Shown piece after piece: positions 1 to 8,030 of a DNA stretch of 64,000 nucleotides. The notes beneath the pieces were generated by a model. The model ran no database searches. It was not told where the DNA came from and saw only the letters and a program-made list of their open reading frames with translations. Each line of letters starts with the position of its first letter. Positions within the stretch are counted from its first letter, which is position 1. Position numbers and translations under genes: made by a program. The DNA lies in contig JACVVK020000005.1 in assembly GCA_018292915.2 (NCBI GenBank), positions 2,266,001 to 2,330,000 on the forward strand, given 5' to 3'. Source of the DNA: Batillaria attramentaria. Lineage: Eukaryota; Mollusca; Gastropoda; Batillariidae.

Positions 1-49
1 GCAAGAAATACTGTATTGTGAGCAGAGAAAAATAAGTCACAGTCCCTAC

Positions 50-140
50 CATCACGCACTGGCCAGCTGTCATCATTGAAGCAGACAAGAAGTGTTTCCA
101 ACAGTTTCTTCACATAAGGGCTGACCACAGTTTTGTCAAT
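50..140 (-). CDS. HEAT-repeat gene, exon 9
   Basis: Begins after a TTGCAG acceptor with IDKTVVSPYVKKLLETLL and ends before a GTAGGG donor after SWPVRD plus one base (phase 1). PVRDA is a typical HEAT turn. Residues about 378-407. The next exon lies outside the window. Confidence 0.85.
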
Positions 141-3100
141 CTGCAACAGAAAAAAAGGCATAACCTGAAGTTAAGAACTGGGGTGGCCGGTGGTGTATAG
201 TACAGTAAAGCCTCACTTAGACAACCTCTTGATTGAGCGGCCGTCTGTCGTTCACGACCGCTTTTGCCCGGCACGGGTAGTTTTTCTTCTTTACTGCATC
301 TTTAATGACTGACCACCTCCAGTACGCGACTGTCGACCGCTATTTCTGCTCGGTCCCACGGGTGGTCGCCCAAGTGAGGCTCTGCTGTCATGACTCCTGT
401 CATCACTGCAAAGGTTGGGGTTCAAGTCCCACTTGAAGCCTCCGCTTTATAGGAGTCTTCAAAGCACTGAAAACTGTGTGACCTTGCACTATGTACATGT
501 TTTCTTTTAAAACACACACAGTTTGCCTTTTGTCTTCGCTGATATTACAGATCTGTAAGAGGCAGTCAGTATTACTCAATACCCTAAGTCTGTAGCATAT
601 TTACCTTTGAACCAAGTTCAGCAATGCAGGCACATGCTGCCTCACGCACTGCATGGTTGTCGGAATCTGTGGCCTGAATGTAGTAGTCCACCTGCAACAG
701 CAAACAGTCTTGTGTGAGTTCTCAACACAGTTACATATCACTGTCACAGTAAGCACAACTAAGGGGAAAGATGCAACACTGCATAGTGTTGAATGGCAAG
801 CAACTTGAGTGGATCGTCTTTTGGGTGGCCACCCCTTTGAGAGACCTCTTGCCTTTACAGACCAGTCTTCAGGTTTTTTTTTTTTAAGGCCTCTTTTGAG
901 CAACCACCACTTTTTGTAAGACCACTGTCATCTGGTCGAAGGGCTGCAGCGAATAAAAATCTTCAACTGAAACAGAAAGGCTATAGTGCAGTGCAAGAAT
1001 ATTTGCTCTTCTACAGACAGTGATGGTGTAGTTAAGTTTGGTACATACCACTTGCTGTATGTATTTCTCCACATACTGTTTCCCATTCCCCTGGGTGACC
1101 AGACGCCATGTTTCTTGGGAGTAAATTCGCACACCCTCAGCAACATAGTACCTGAAAGACGACTGTTTTGTACTATGTATTCTTCGTTATGTATCCACAC
1201 AGCCAGACATACAGTCAGCGAGTCAGGCTGACAAGAAAAGGAAGATAGATTTACAGACAGACAGATGAACAGATACTGATGAATCACCATGGTAAATGCA
1301 CATTTGCTTACCCTGAATTATCATACACACAGCTAATATACATATCATATATACACAGGTGATACCATATACATGGCGGCCTGGTTCAGTCCCTGGTGGG
1401 CAGGGGAATTTGACTGGAGTTTTGCATTTCAAATTGAGTCAAAATCATGTGCAGACTCATTCACAGTGCCTGTCATGCCCTCGTGTACACACGCACGCAC
1501 AAATAGCAAGTGTGCAACTGCAAGCTAAAATTCCCACGTTCATCTCTCAAAGTGTAGGCTGTGACTGGTGGTGTGGCAAACAGAAATACTGTTGCACGCA
1601 CCAGTGTGAATGGCAGGGTGAAGGTTTGCACATAAAGTAGCACTCAACGGCAGCAGGCTTTCACTTCTTTGTCCTCCAGCCCTGCGGCGCCATGGGCATT
1701 TCAGGAGAGATGGATAATGTGCGCCGAGGAGAAGTCTACCATACCATCTATACCACACACAACATGATCCCCTCCTCCCTCCCCCAGTCTCTTGCAACAT
1801 GCACAGTTCACCCAAAGTTAAAAGCCACCTACCTGTTGAGACACATCTGTGGGATGAGAGCTGGATAAAACTTTTGTCGGGCTTCTTCTGAGGGAAGGCT
1901 GAGCAGAAACTGGCGCGTAGCAACGGACCCAGCCAGGCGTACCTGTAAAAAAATTCACATTCATATGTAGAAAAAAGGAATCCGTAAACAGCAACTTTGA
2001 AGCATTCGAACCAGCTCTGGACTCAGCCCAGCGAAAATCAAATGCTCTGTCGTGCAGGCTGGGGAATTGCTTAGAGAGAGAGAAAAAAAAAAAAAGACTG
2101 ATACCCAGGTCGAGGTACAGGGGCAGTGCCCAAGGGGACTGGGGGGAAAGAAAATGAATTTTAGCAATTATGAAGGCATTTAGCGGCCGCTCCTGGCACC
2201 CAAAAGTTATGTGATATTTGCACCTGACGTTTTCTTTGGCAGAAACTTCAATTAAAATAAAAAAATATAAAAAAAATTTGCTGAAAAGATATGAAATTTG
2301 GCTGAAAATTGCCAAATGACTGAAAATTCCCCAGCTTGGTGGTGCTCAGCACGCAGGCCGCACTCATGTACAAGTTGGATTCTTTAGGTGGAACTGAAAC
2401 CATGAAACACTGCAGGGCACATTCTGAAGATAAGCAAAGTTTGGTGGAAAATATAAGGAAATTATGCTCAAGCTATCCCAGACCAAGCACACCAGTAGAT
2501 CATTTGAAATGTATTTTACCTGACTCCAGTTATCTGCCAGACCCTGTGCTAGATGTTCAGCAAACTGGAAACCATGACGATAAATGGCATTTTCCTCGGT
2601 CAGTTTGGCCTCACTGTCTAATTCAGCTGGAAAGAGATGACAGACCACCAGGTACTACAGTGTATCTGTATAAAGTCTTGACATTTTTTCAAACACCACC
2701 AAAAGGGCCAGCAACATTTTCAGACACAGGCCACTTGACTTCACAGCCATTTAACTTTTGCTTCAAAAGAAGTTCCTTTTTTCAACAGGGAATTGCTTGG
2801 GCCTGTTAAAATGAACATGCAATACTGTTTCTAACAGAAGTTATCTTTCGCAATAATCATGACACTAGAACTAGGAGTAGCTTATTTTGGGGTGTTTTTT
2901 TTGTTTTTTAATTATTTTTCTTTTTGGTTACAACATCAGTACATGTAACAGTTGTGTCCATGACAGAATGTTGCGTACATCTGATTAGGTGCAGGAGCGC
3001 AAAAAATACCAGTTTTATGGCATAAGAATATTTATACCATGTTACAATACATAAATTCTGATCAGTACACTCTGTGCTTTGCATTTTTGGTTTTTGTTGT

Positions 3101-3894
3101 CAGAAACAGATCACAAGTACATCTATCGTCAAATGTTGAGAAGGATCTGAGCGTTGATCAAATTCATGTCGCCTCCGCTCTTTTTCTGAATGAAAGTACC
3201 GGTAGTCACAAACATTTTGCATGTGAGTAAGCGGAAACAGGTCTTACATCCATCCTTGGCGCCACAGCCAACCAGGGAGGAGCACACGTAAAAGCCTGTC
3301 TCGCGCACAAAGCGGTTGGTGTGCGTCAGCGTGCTGAAGATGAGGTCCAGCAGCTCCTGGTCCACAAACTGGTTGAAAGCGTAGCCACAGCCTCCAATCA
3401 CACTCTGCAAACACCTACATAGACAGATTAGTTAGTTAGTTAGTTAGTTAGGGCTTAACACAACACACACAACAAAGACTATTTCGTGGCTACAGATAGA
3501 CAGAAGTACAAGAAAATGAGTCAGCAAACTCCTCATGTTCAATGAAGTGAAGGTGCTTCACGTCAAAGATTTTGAGTCCCTCCTTTATTTTGCTTGTTTA
3601 GAGGCTCAAACGGTCAACCCTGTGAAAAGCATGAAGTTACAATTCTTCTTCTCTACAGCTCTCTCTCTCTCTCAGGTCAAAGAATGAATCTTACTTCATG
3701 TAAGTTTCCAATGACTTCCATCCGGCTGTGTCATGAAATATCTGGGACGCATCGGAACTCACTCTCTGTCAAAATACACACACACAAAAAAGTTGAGGAG
3801 CATGTTCAAATTCAACTGATTACGAATACGAGTACTCTCTGCCACATGAAAAAGTCAATATTTCCACAACTGGATGGTTTCTGTGAAAAGTGAG

Positions 3895-3966
<72 letters not shown>

Positions 3967-6900
3967 AGAGAGAGAAAAGAGACAGAGAGAGAGAAAAGAG
4001 ACAGAGAGAGAGAATGCAATACTGAAATTACAACAAACACAAGACAGAAAACTGCACAGCCTTAGCGACCCCTCAACCAACCCCCCCCCCACCCCCCCCC
4101 CCCCCCAAAAAAAAAGAAAAAAGATTGGTGTCAAGTGATGCCAAACCCATACAAACACTACAAAACCTACTGCTCAAGATCACTAAAAATGATTGTATAA
4201 GTCGCCCCAAAAAGGATTTTTTCCCTTGCTGAAAGATACAGTAACACAGAAACCAACCCTAAGATTGCTGGGTGAGCTGGACAGTTTCTCCACCAGCTTT
4301 TCAGCATCTTCATGTTCCATATGGCCTGTTTCAGACAATGGCTGACGTTCCAGATTGGACTGGATCCCCTCCAGGATTTTGGACTTTGTACGACTGTAGA
4401 TCTCAGGACCAAGCTTTGCACACAGCGCACCAAGAACCTCACCTGTTTGTTAGTACAAAGCATTTAGAATAATAGTGTGGTCATCTAGCATATTAAACGT
4501 GTTGAAAAAAAAAAGGTCTGCTGAGTGAGTAAACATGTGCTCTTGATAGCGTTAGAACTCAGACTTTATAGATCTACATTTATAACACATCAGGCCTGTC
4601 TTTGGGTCACGTGAAGCTCAGAGCAGGCCTCATGAGGTTATGTAGGCTTGCCTCTGTTTAAGCTGAATAGCTGAGAAGCAGCAGCAGTTGAAAGCAATAC
4701 TGATAAGGGTTTCTTAATGCCCGATTTCTTCAGTACCATTAGATTTAGAGGCTGCACAGTAGAGCTGCCACGGTTAACCGGTTTACCGGTTATAACCGGT
4801 TCCCATTTGAACCGGTTCGAGTTGCCGCGAACTGGTGTTTTGGTCATAGTACACGTACTAAAGTTACTTAAGTCATCTTTTTTCTTCTAATTTCTTCTTG
4901 GCGGCCGCTGGAATTCTTGTAACGTATCTGCAGATCTTGTAGTCGCGTCTGTATCCTACTCTGTAACCTAAGCTGGGGTTGGGGGAGGAGGAGGAGTGGG
5001 GGGGGGGGGGGGGGGGCGGTAATGTTGTTGACATTTTTTCCGCATTGATGTGAAACTGCTGGTTGGGTTATGGGTGTGAAAGGGACTAAGAAACTAAGAA
5101 AGGGTCAACTCTGTAATTTTGCACTCTGTCAAATTTAGTCTTCCAGGGTGGGGCTGCAGCGAGATATGATTGATATTTGATAAGTTGTTATGACGCAATT
5201 ACTGAAGAACACAGAAACTGAAAGGAAAGCCACGCGTTTCGAAACGATTTCCTAGAATTGTGCTTTTTTTTTCTTCTTCTTTTTTTTAATTATTTCGCGT
5301 TCAGAAGGATTAGTGGATGCTGTATATGGCTTTTATTTTCTAACTTTTATTTTGTTGTTATGACGCAATTACTGAAAAACACAGAAACTGAAAGGAAAGC
5401 CACGCGTTTCGAAACGATTTCCTAGAATTGTGCTTTTTTTTTCTTCTTTTTTAAAAAAATTATTTCGCGTTCAGAAGGATTAGTGGATGCTGTATATGGC
5501 TTTTATTTTCTAACTTTTATTTTGATGTAAATTTTTATTTCACGTTTGTTTCAAGTATTACTAGTGGATGCGATGTTAGTAAGGAAATTAGGTACTTTTA
5601 TTTTAGAAAAAAACAAAACACTTTAATTTCACATTTAGGCCCAAGCCCTCTAGAGCAGAGGACTTAAAATATTAATTATGGGCTTAAGGTTTTTTTTTTT
5701 TTTTTTTGGGGGGGGGGGGGGGATTATGGTCAAAGTTTTTGTTCAAGAAAATACAGCAAAGTGGTCAAAACTTTAGATTTGCTTTCCTTCCTTCTTTCCT
5801 TCTTCTTCTTCTTACAAGATCTTCTTCTTCTTCTTCTCATCCTCCTCCTCCTCTTTTTTCTTGTTTGTTCGTTTCGTTTGTTTGTTTTAGCCCGGATTTA
5901 TTTTTGACGACTAGCAATCAGTTTACTGCAGCCTGATCGCTGATGCACTTGAACACACACACATGTATATATATGAACATGCATCGCATAAAACGCCAAT
6001 ATTTTTGCAGACCTCAAACACCTTTTGGTGATGACTGAACCGGAAAAAAACACCGGTTTAAAAAAACGGTTTGAAGTTAAACTAGAGAGGCAGAAGCCTC
6101 CATGGCTCCCTTGTGACACAGGTCAAGGTCATTCACAAAAGTATGTTTGTAGAGCTCTTATCACTATCCAGTATCATGCTAAGTGATGTGTCTGGCGCTC
6201 TGAGTTCCTGGCAATATTACAATTTTCCCCAAAACATTTTGTACAGCCTTGACCTTTGGTCAAAGTCATTCAAAAGAGATCTCATCAATGTCTATCATCG
6301 TGCCAAGTTTGATGCCTCTAGCATTTGTAGTTCCTCCGAAAACAGTAATGTTAAAATTCACAACAGACAGCTTTAATGACCTTGACCTTCAGTCAAGACT
6401 CAAGGTCATTCAGAAAGGTAGGTCTCATTGCTGTCTATCATCACGCCTCATTTGGTGCCTCTACTGTTTGTTGTTTTGAAGAAAATGCCAAGGTTAAAGT
6501 CTCCACACACAAAAAAAAAACACGCTTGCATGACCTTGACCTTGACTAACAGTCACTGAACACAGGTATGTCTGTAAAGGTGCTGCCAATGTCAATCATC
6601 GCACATAGTTTGATGCTTCTGATTCTTCTAGATACTGATAAAATGCAAATGTAAAATTTCCGAACACTGTTTCAATGACCTTGACCTTCAGTCAAGGTCA
6701 TTTAAGATGGTATGTGTGCATAGGTCTTATCACTGTCTATCAGCATGCCAGGTTTGGCACCTCTGCTGTTCATTGTTTCTGAGAAAATGCCAATGTTAAG
6801 GTTTCACAAAACGTACGGCCTTGACCTTGACAGAAGGTCACTGACTACATGTATATATCTGTAAAGTTCTTATCAATGTCTATCATCATGCAAAGTCTAA

Positions 6901-7094
6901 AACCTCTGGCATTTGTACATTACGAGAAAATGCCAATGTAAAATTTTCAGAGAGCTTGAGTGACCTTGACCTTGGGTCAAGGTCATTCAAAATGATATGT
7001 TTTGAACGGTCTTGTGCTAGTCTATCAGCATGCCAAGTTTGGTGCCTCTACTGTTTGTAGATTCTGAGAAAATGACAATGTTAAAGTTTTCTGG

Positions 7095-7125
<31 letters not shown>

Positions 7126-7777
7126 GACAGACGACGGAGGGTTAATACATAGACTCCCATTGTTACACAAGGGAGCCAAAAACCGGTAAAAAAAACGGTT
7201 TGGATTTTTGAACCGGTTCACAGCTCTACTGCACAGTATATAATTATATATACTGAAATCCTGTCACATTGTCAAAATGGAGCATCACAAATGAGATACA
7301 AAAGTGGCATTCCCCCCTCCACTGTTATCGTATTTACGTAGTTACTTAATAAGTTCATATTACACATGTAATCATTGTGGAAGATGGTGAACTGTGGCCA
7401 CAGCATCAAGCTGTTGCATCCAGCAGCTATGGCGTTAAGCGTGTAGAGTACCGGTAATGATGATTTGAGATCATACCTGCCGCTATGCGCACCCTGAACT
7501 CCGTGTCGTCAAGCGATTCCAGGACATGATCCTGCAATGATATGGCGAAGTCATCATCGCTTTTTCTACTCTCAAGCAGAGCCTTGGCACCGCTGAGGGC
7601 TCCGTGCCTCGTTTCCCACCTATCAGAGACCTCAAGCAGAAGCTTGAGGAAATCATTTTGTAGCTCTAAGACTTTCTCATGTTCCGAGTTTGTTAATAAT
7701 TTCTGTAGTTCCGTGTAACCTCTGTCGCGTTCAAGTTTTGCGTCGCTGCAAAGAAGTTTCTGAATTTCGGCAGACAT
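50..7777 (-). CDS. HEAT/ARM-repeat protein, N-terminal part (nine coding exons, 3' end off the window)
   Basis: Nine exons on the minus strand join without a break: 7777-7477, 4442-4258, 3765-3695, 3414-3248, 2626-2520, 1942-1833, 1151-1049, 691-605 and 140-50. Every junction has GT/AG ends and matching phase, giving about 407 residues; the last exon ends in phase 1, so the gene runs past position 1. The protein is almost wholly alpha-helical, with repeated VR.AA / VREAA / PVRDA signatures at the turns of HEAT-type helical hairpins (near residues 96-100, 222-226, 278-282, 366-370 and 402-407). Such proteins are usually scaffolds in large complexes. No signal peptide or membrane segment is seen. 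I do not recognise the family by name; the ungapped, highly regular sequence suggests a conserved single-copy gene. The start is the only ATG facing the short shared promoter. The assignment as a real gene is firm and the function is unknown. Confidence 0.88.
203..386. mobile_element. short MITE, pogo/Tigger-like ends, in HEAT-gene intron 8
   Basis: About 184 bp bounded by imperfect inverted repeats: left CAGTAAAGCCTCACTT, right end (reverse complement) CAGCAGAGCCTCACTT. The sequence is close to the CAGT.AAACCTC type of pogo/Tigger termini. The left flank shows TA; the right does not, so the TA duplication has decayed. No coding capacity. It is followed (about 387-445) by a tRNA-like B-box stretch GGTTCAAGTCCCAC, possibly a SINE scrap. 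Family assignment is tentative. Confidence 0.5.
605..691 (-). CDS. HEAT-repeat gene, exon 8
   Basis: 87 nt, phase 0 on both sides, acceptor GTTGCAG and donor GTAAAT. Encodes VDYYIQATDSDNHAVREAA and onward to ELGSK (residues 349-377); the AVREAA turn is a clear HEAT signature. Confidence 0.9.
1049..1151 (-). CDS. HEAT-repeat gene, exon 7
   Basis: 103 nt, acceptor TTTCAG, donor GTATGT. The split arginine is completed from exon 6, then YYVAEGVRIYSQETW continues to EKYIQQV (residues 314-348). The frame is open and phases match exons 6 and 8. Confidence 0.9.
1152..1832. other. intron 6 of the HEAT gene, no recognised element
   Basis: Unique-looking AT-rich sequence with short CA-rich stretches. 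I see no terminal repeats, tRNA-like boxes or coding signal. Confidence 0.6.
1833..1942 (-). CDS. HEAT-repeat gene, exon 6
   Basis: 110 nt, acceptor TTTACAG, donor GTAGGT. Encodes VRLAGSVATRQFLLSLP then EEARQKFYPALIPQMCLN and two bases of the next codon (residues 278-313). VRLAGSVA matches the HEAT turn consensus. Confidence 0.9.
2055..2337 (-). mobile_element. MITE with CAGGCTGGGGAATT terminal inverted repeats, copy 1
   Basis: Ends CAGGCTGGGGAATTGC and AATTCCCCAGCTTG form an inverted repeat. The interior, read on the minus strand, matches copies at 12077-12440 and 26344-26732 and the split copy at 45646-46781: shared blocks include TCAGTCATTTGGCAATTTTC near the left end and GGTGCCAG...CTAAATGCCTT in the middle. 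Non-coding, hence a non-autonomous DNA element; superfamily not determined. Lies in the intron between exons 6 and 5. Confidence 0.75.
2520..2626 (-). CDS. HEAT-repeat gene, exon 5
   Basis: 107 nt, acceptor TTTCCAG, donor GTAAAA. Completes a split serine, then ELDSEAKLTEENAIYRHGF continues to LADNWSQ (residues 242-277). The next exon begins VRLAG, so the turn of one HEAT hairpin spans the junction. Confidence 0.9.
2627..3247. other. intron 4 of the HEAT gene, no recognised element
   Basis: AT-rich sequence with T-runs. I see no inverted repeats or coding signal. Confidence 0.6.
3248..3414 (-). CDS. HEAT-repeat gene, exon 4
   Basis: 167 nt, acceptor TATGTAG, donor GTAAGA. Completes lysine 186, then CLQSVIGGCGYAFNQFVD, with THTNRFVRETGFYVCSSL further on (residues 186-241). 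An alternative acceptor TTTGCAG nine bases inside the exon would break the phase with exon 3, so the upstream one is chosen. Confidence 0.9.
3695..3765 (-). CDS. HEAT-repeat gene, exon 3
   Basis: A 71-nt exon, acceptor TTTGACAG, donor GTAAGA, encoding RVSSDASQIFHDTAGWKSL and ETYM (residues 163-185) plus two bases. It is needed to join exon 2 (phase 0) to exon 4 (which needs one base) and gives a continuous helix across both junctions. Confidence 0.87.
3899..3964. repeat. (TG)n microsatellite and C-run/A-run junction in HEAT intron 2
   Basis: About 66 bp of pure TG, followed by GA-rich sequence, with a poly-C run running into poly-A at about 4081-4113. The Thr-His and Cys-Val open frames here are read out of the repeat and are not genes. 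Confidence 0.95.
4258..4442 (-). CDS. HEAT-repeat gene, exon 2
   Basis: 185 nt, acceptor AAACAG, donor GTTGGT. Completes glycine 101 and reads EVLGALCAKLGPEIYSRTK, then an acidic linker and KLSSSPSNLR (residues 101-162). The junction RVRIAAG|EVLGALC is a perfect HEAT turn, which confirms the join to exon 1. Confidence 0.9.
5184..5523. repeat. 170-bp tandem duplication inside the hAT element
   Basis: Two nearly identical copies, 5184-5353 and 5354-5523, both starting GTTGTTATGACGCAATTACT and ending in TAACTTTTATTTTG. They differ at a few bases, mainly in the T/A runs, so the duplication is recent compared with the divergence of the element's ends. Confidence 0.9.
6113..7130. repeat. array of about seven diverged ~145-bp units with TGACCTTGACCTT / GTCAAGGTCA cores
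   Basis: Cores lie near 6118, 6248, 6378, 6530, 6675, 6820 and 6958. Each unit has a TGACCTTGACCTT block, often followed by GTCAAGGTCATT so that it is palindromic, then a conserved stretch (TCTATCATCATGCCAAGTTTG, GCCTCTACTGTTTGT, GAGAAAATGCCAATGTTAAA). The array ends in a short CA/GACA microsatellite at about 7095-7130. Confidence 0.85.
7477..7777 (-). CDS. HEAT-repeat gene, exon 1 (start codon)
   Basis: ATG at 7777-7775, then 100 codons plus one base to a GTATGA donor. The product starts MSAEIQKLLCSDAKLERDRG and ends FRVRIAA. There is no signal peptide; an amphipathic helical start is followed by the first HEAT hairpins (RWETRHGALSGAKALL). The start lies 179 bp from the XRN2 start on the other strand. 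Confidence 0.92.
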
Positions 7778-7956
7778 GTTTACAGTCCCAACGCTGACAA
7801 AATGTTAAACTCTGTCTGATTGGTTCAGGTTAGAGAAAGGATCCAACCATTTGGCTTTTCACAACATTCGACCGAACGTGGTTTTCAAAGAAAGAAGAGT
7901 GCCTCTGCAGCGTGCACTGGGGGCCTGTAGTACTTGTTACAAATAAAGACGTAAAC
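7778..7956. promoter_or_regulatory. bidirectional promoter between the HEAT gene and XRN2
   Basis: The two ATG codons diverge across 179 bp, so this interval must hold both 5' UTRs and both core promoters. An inverted CCAAT box (GATTGG, about 7818-7823) is present; I see no TATA box placed convincingly for either gene. CCAAT boxes and missing TATA are usual in divergent housekeeping promoters. Confidence 0.75.
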
Positions 7957-8030
7957 ATGGGTGTCCCGGCGTTTTTCGGTGGTTAAGCCGCAAATATCCG
8001 TCGATAGTCGTTCACTGTGTCGAGGAAAAG
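7957..8030 (+). pseudogene. XRN2: XRN2 exon 1, with a one-base frameshift
   Basis: ATG at 7957, codons MGVPAFF, then the frame hits TAA at 7984-7986. Shifting by one base at about 7977 restores RWLSRKYPS and the rest of the invariant N-terminus through VEEK to a phase-0 GTAAGA donor at 8031. The family has [11 protein letters not shown], so one C appears to be missing in TTTTTC-GG. All later exons are intact, so the gene is probably functional and the exon simply carries an indel (assembly error or one allele). Confidence 0.9.

Larger units (their letters stand above)
4760..7228. mobile_element. hAT-type DNA transposon, about 2.47 kb, non-autonomous
   Basis: The ends are TAGAGCTG (left) and CAGCTCTA (right), followed inward by paired AACCGGTT-rich blocks (4770-4815 and 7180-7220). 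The flanks carry a perfect 8-bp direct repeat CTGCACAG (4752-4759 and 7229-7236), which is the hAT target-site length. No open frame long enough for a hAT transposase is present; the interior is a 170-bp tandem duplication, T/G homopolymers, pyrimidine tracts and a seven-unit array of about 145 bp. A second set of AACCGG-type sequences at about 6035-6080 suggests an internal insertion or composite structure. It fills most of intron 1 of the HEAT gene. Confidence 0.85.
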
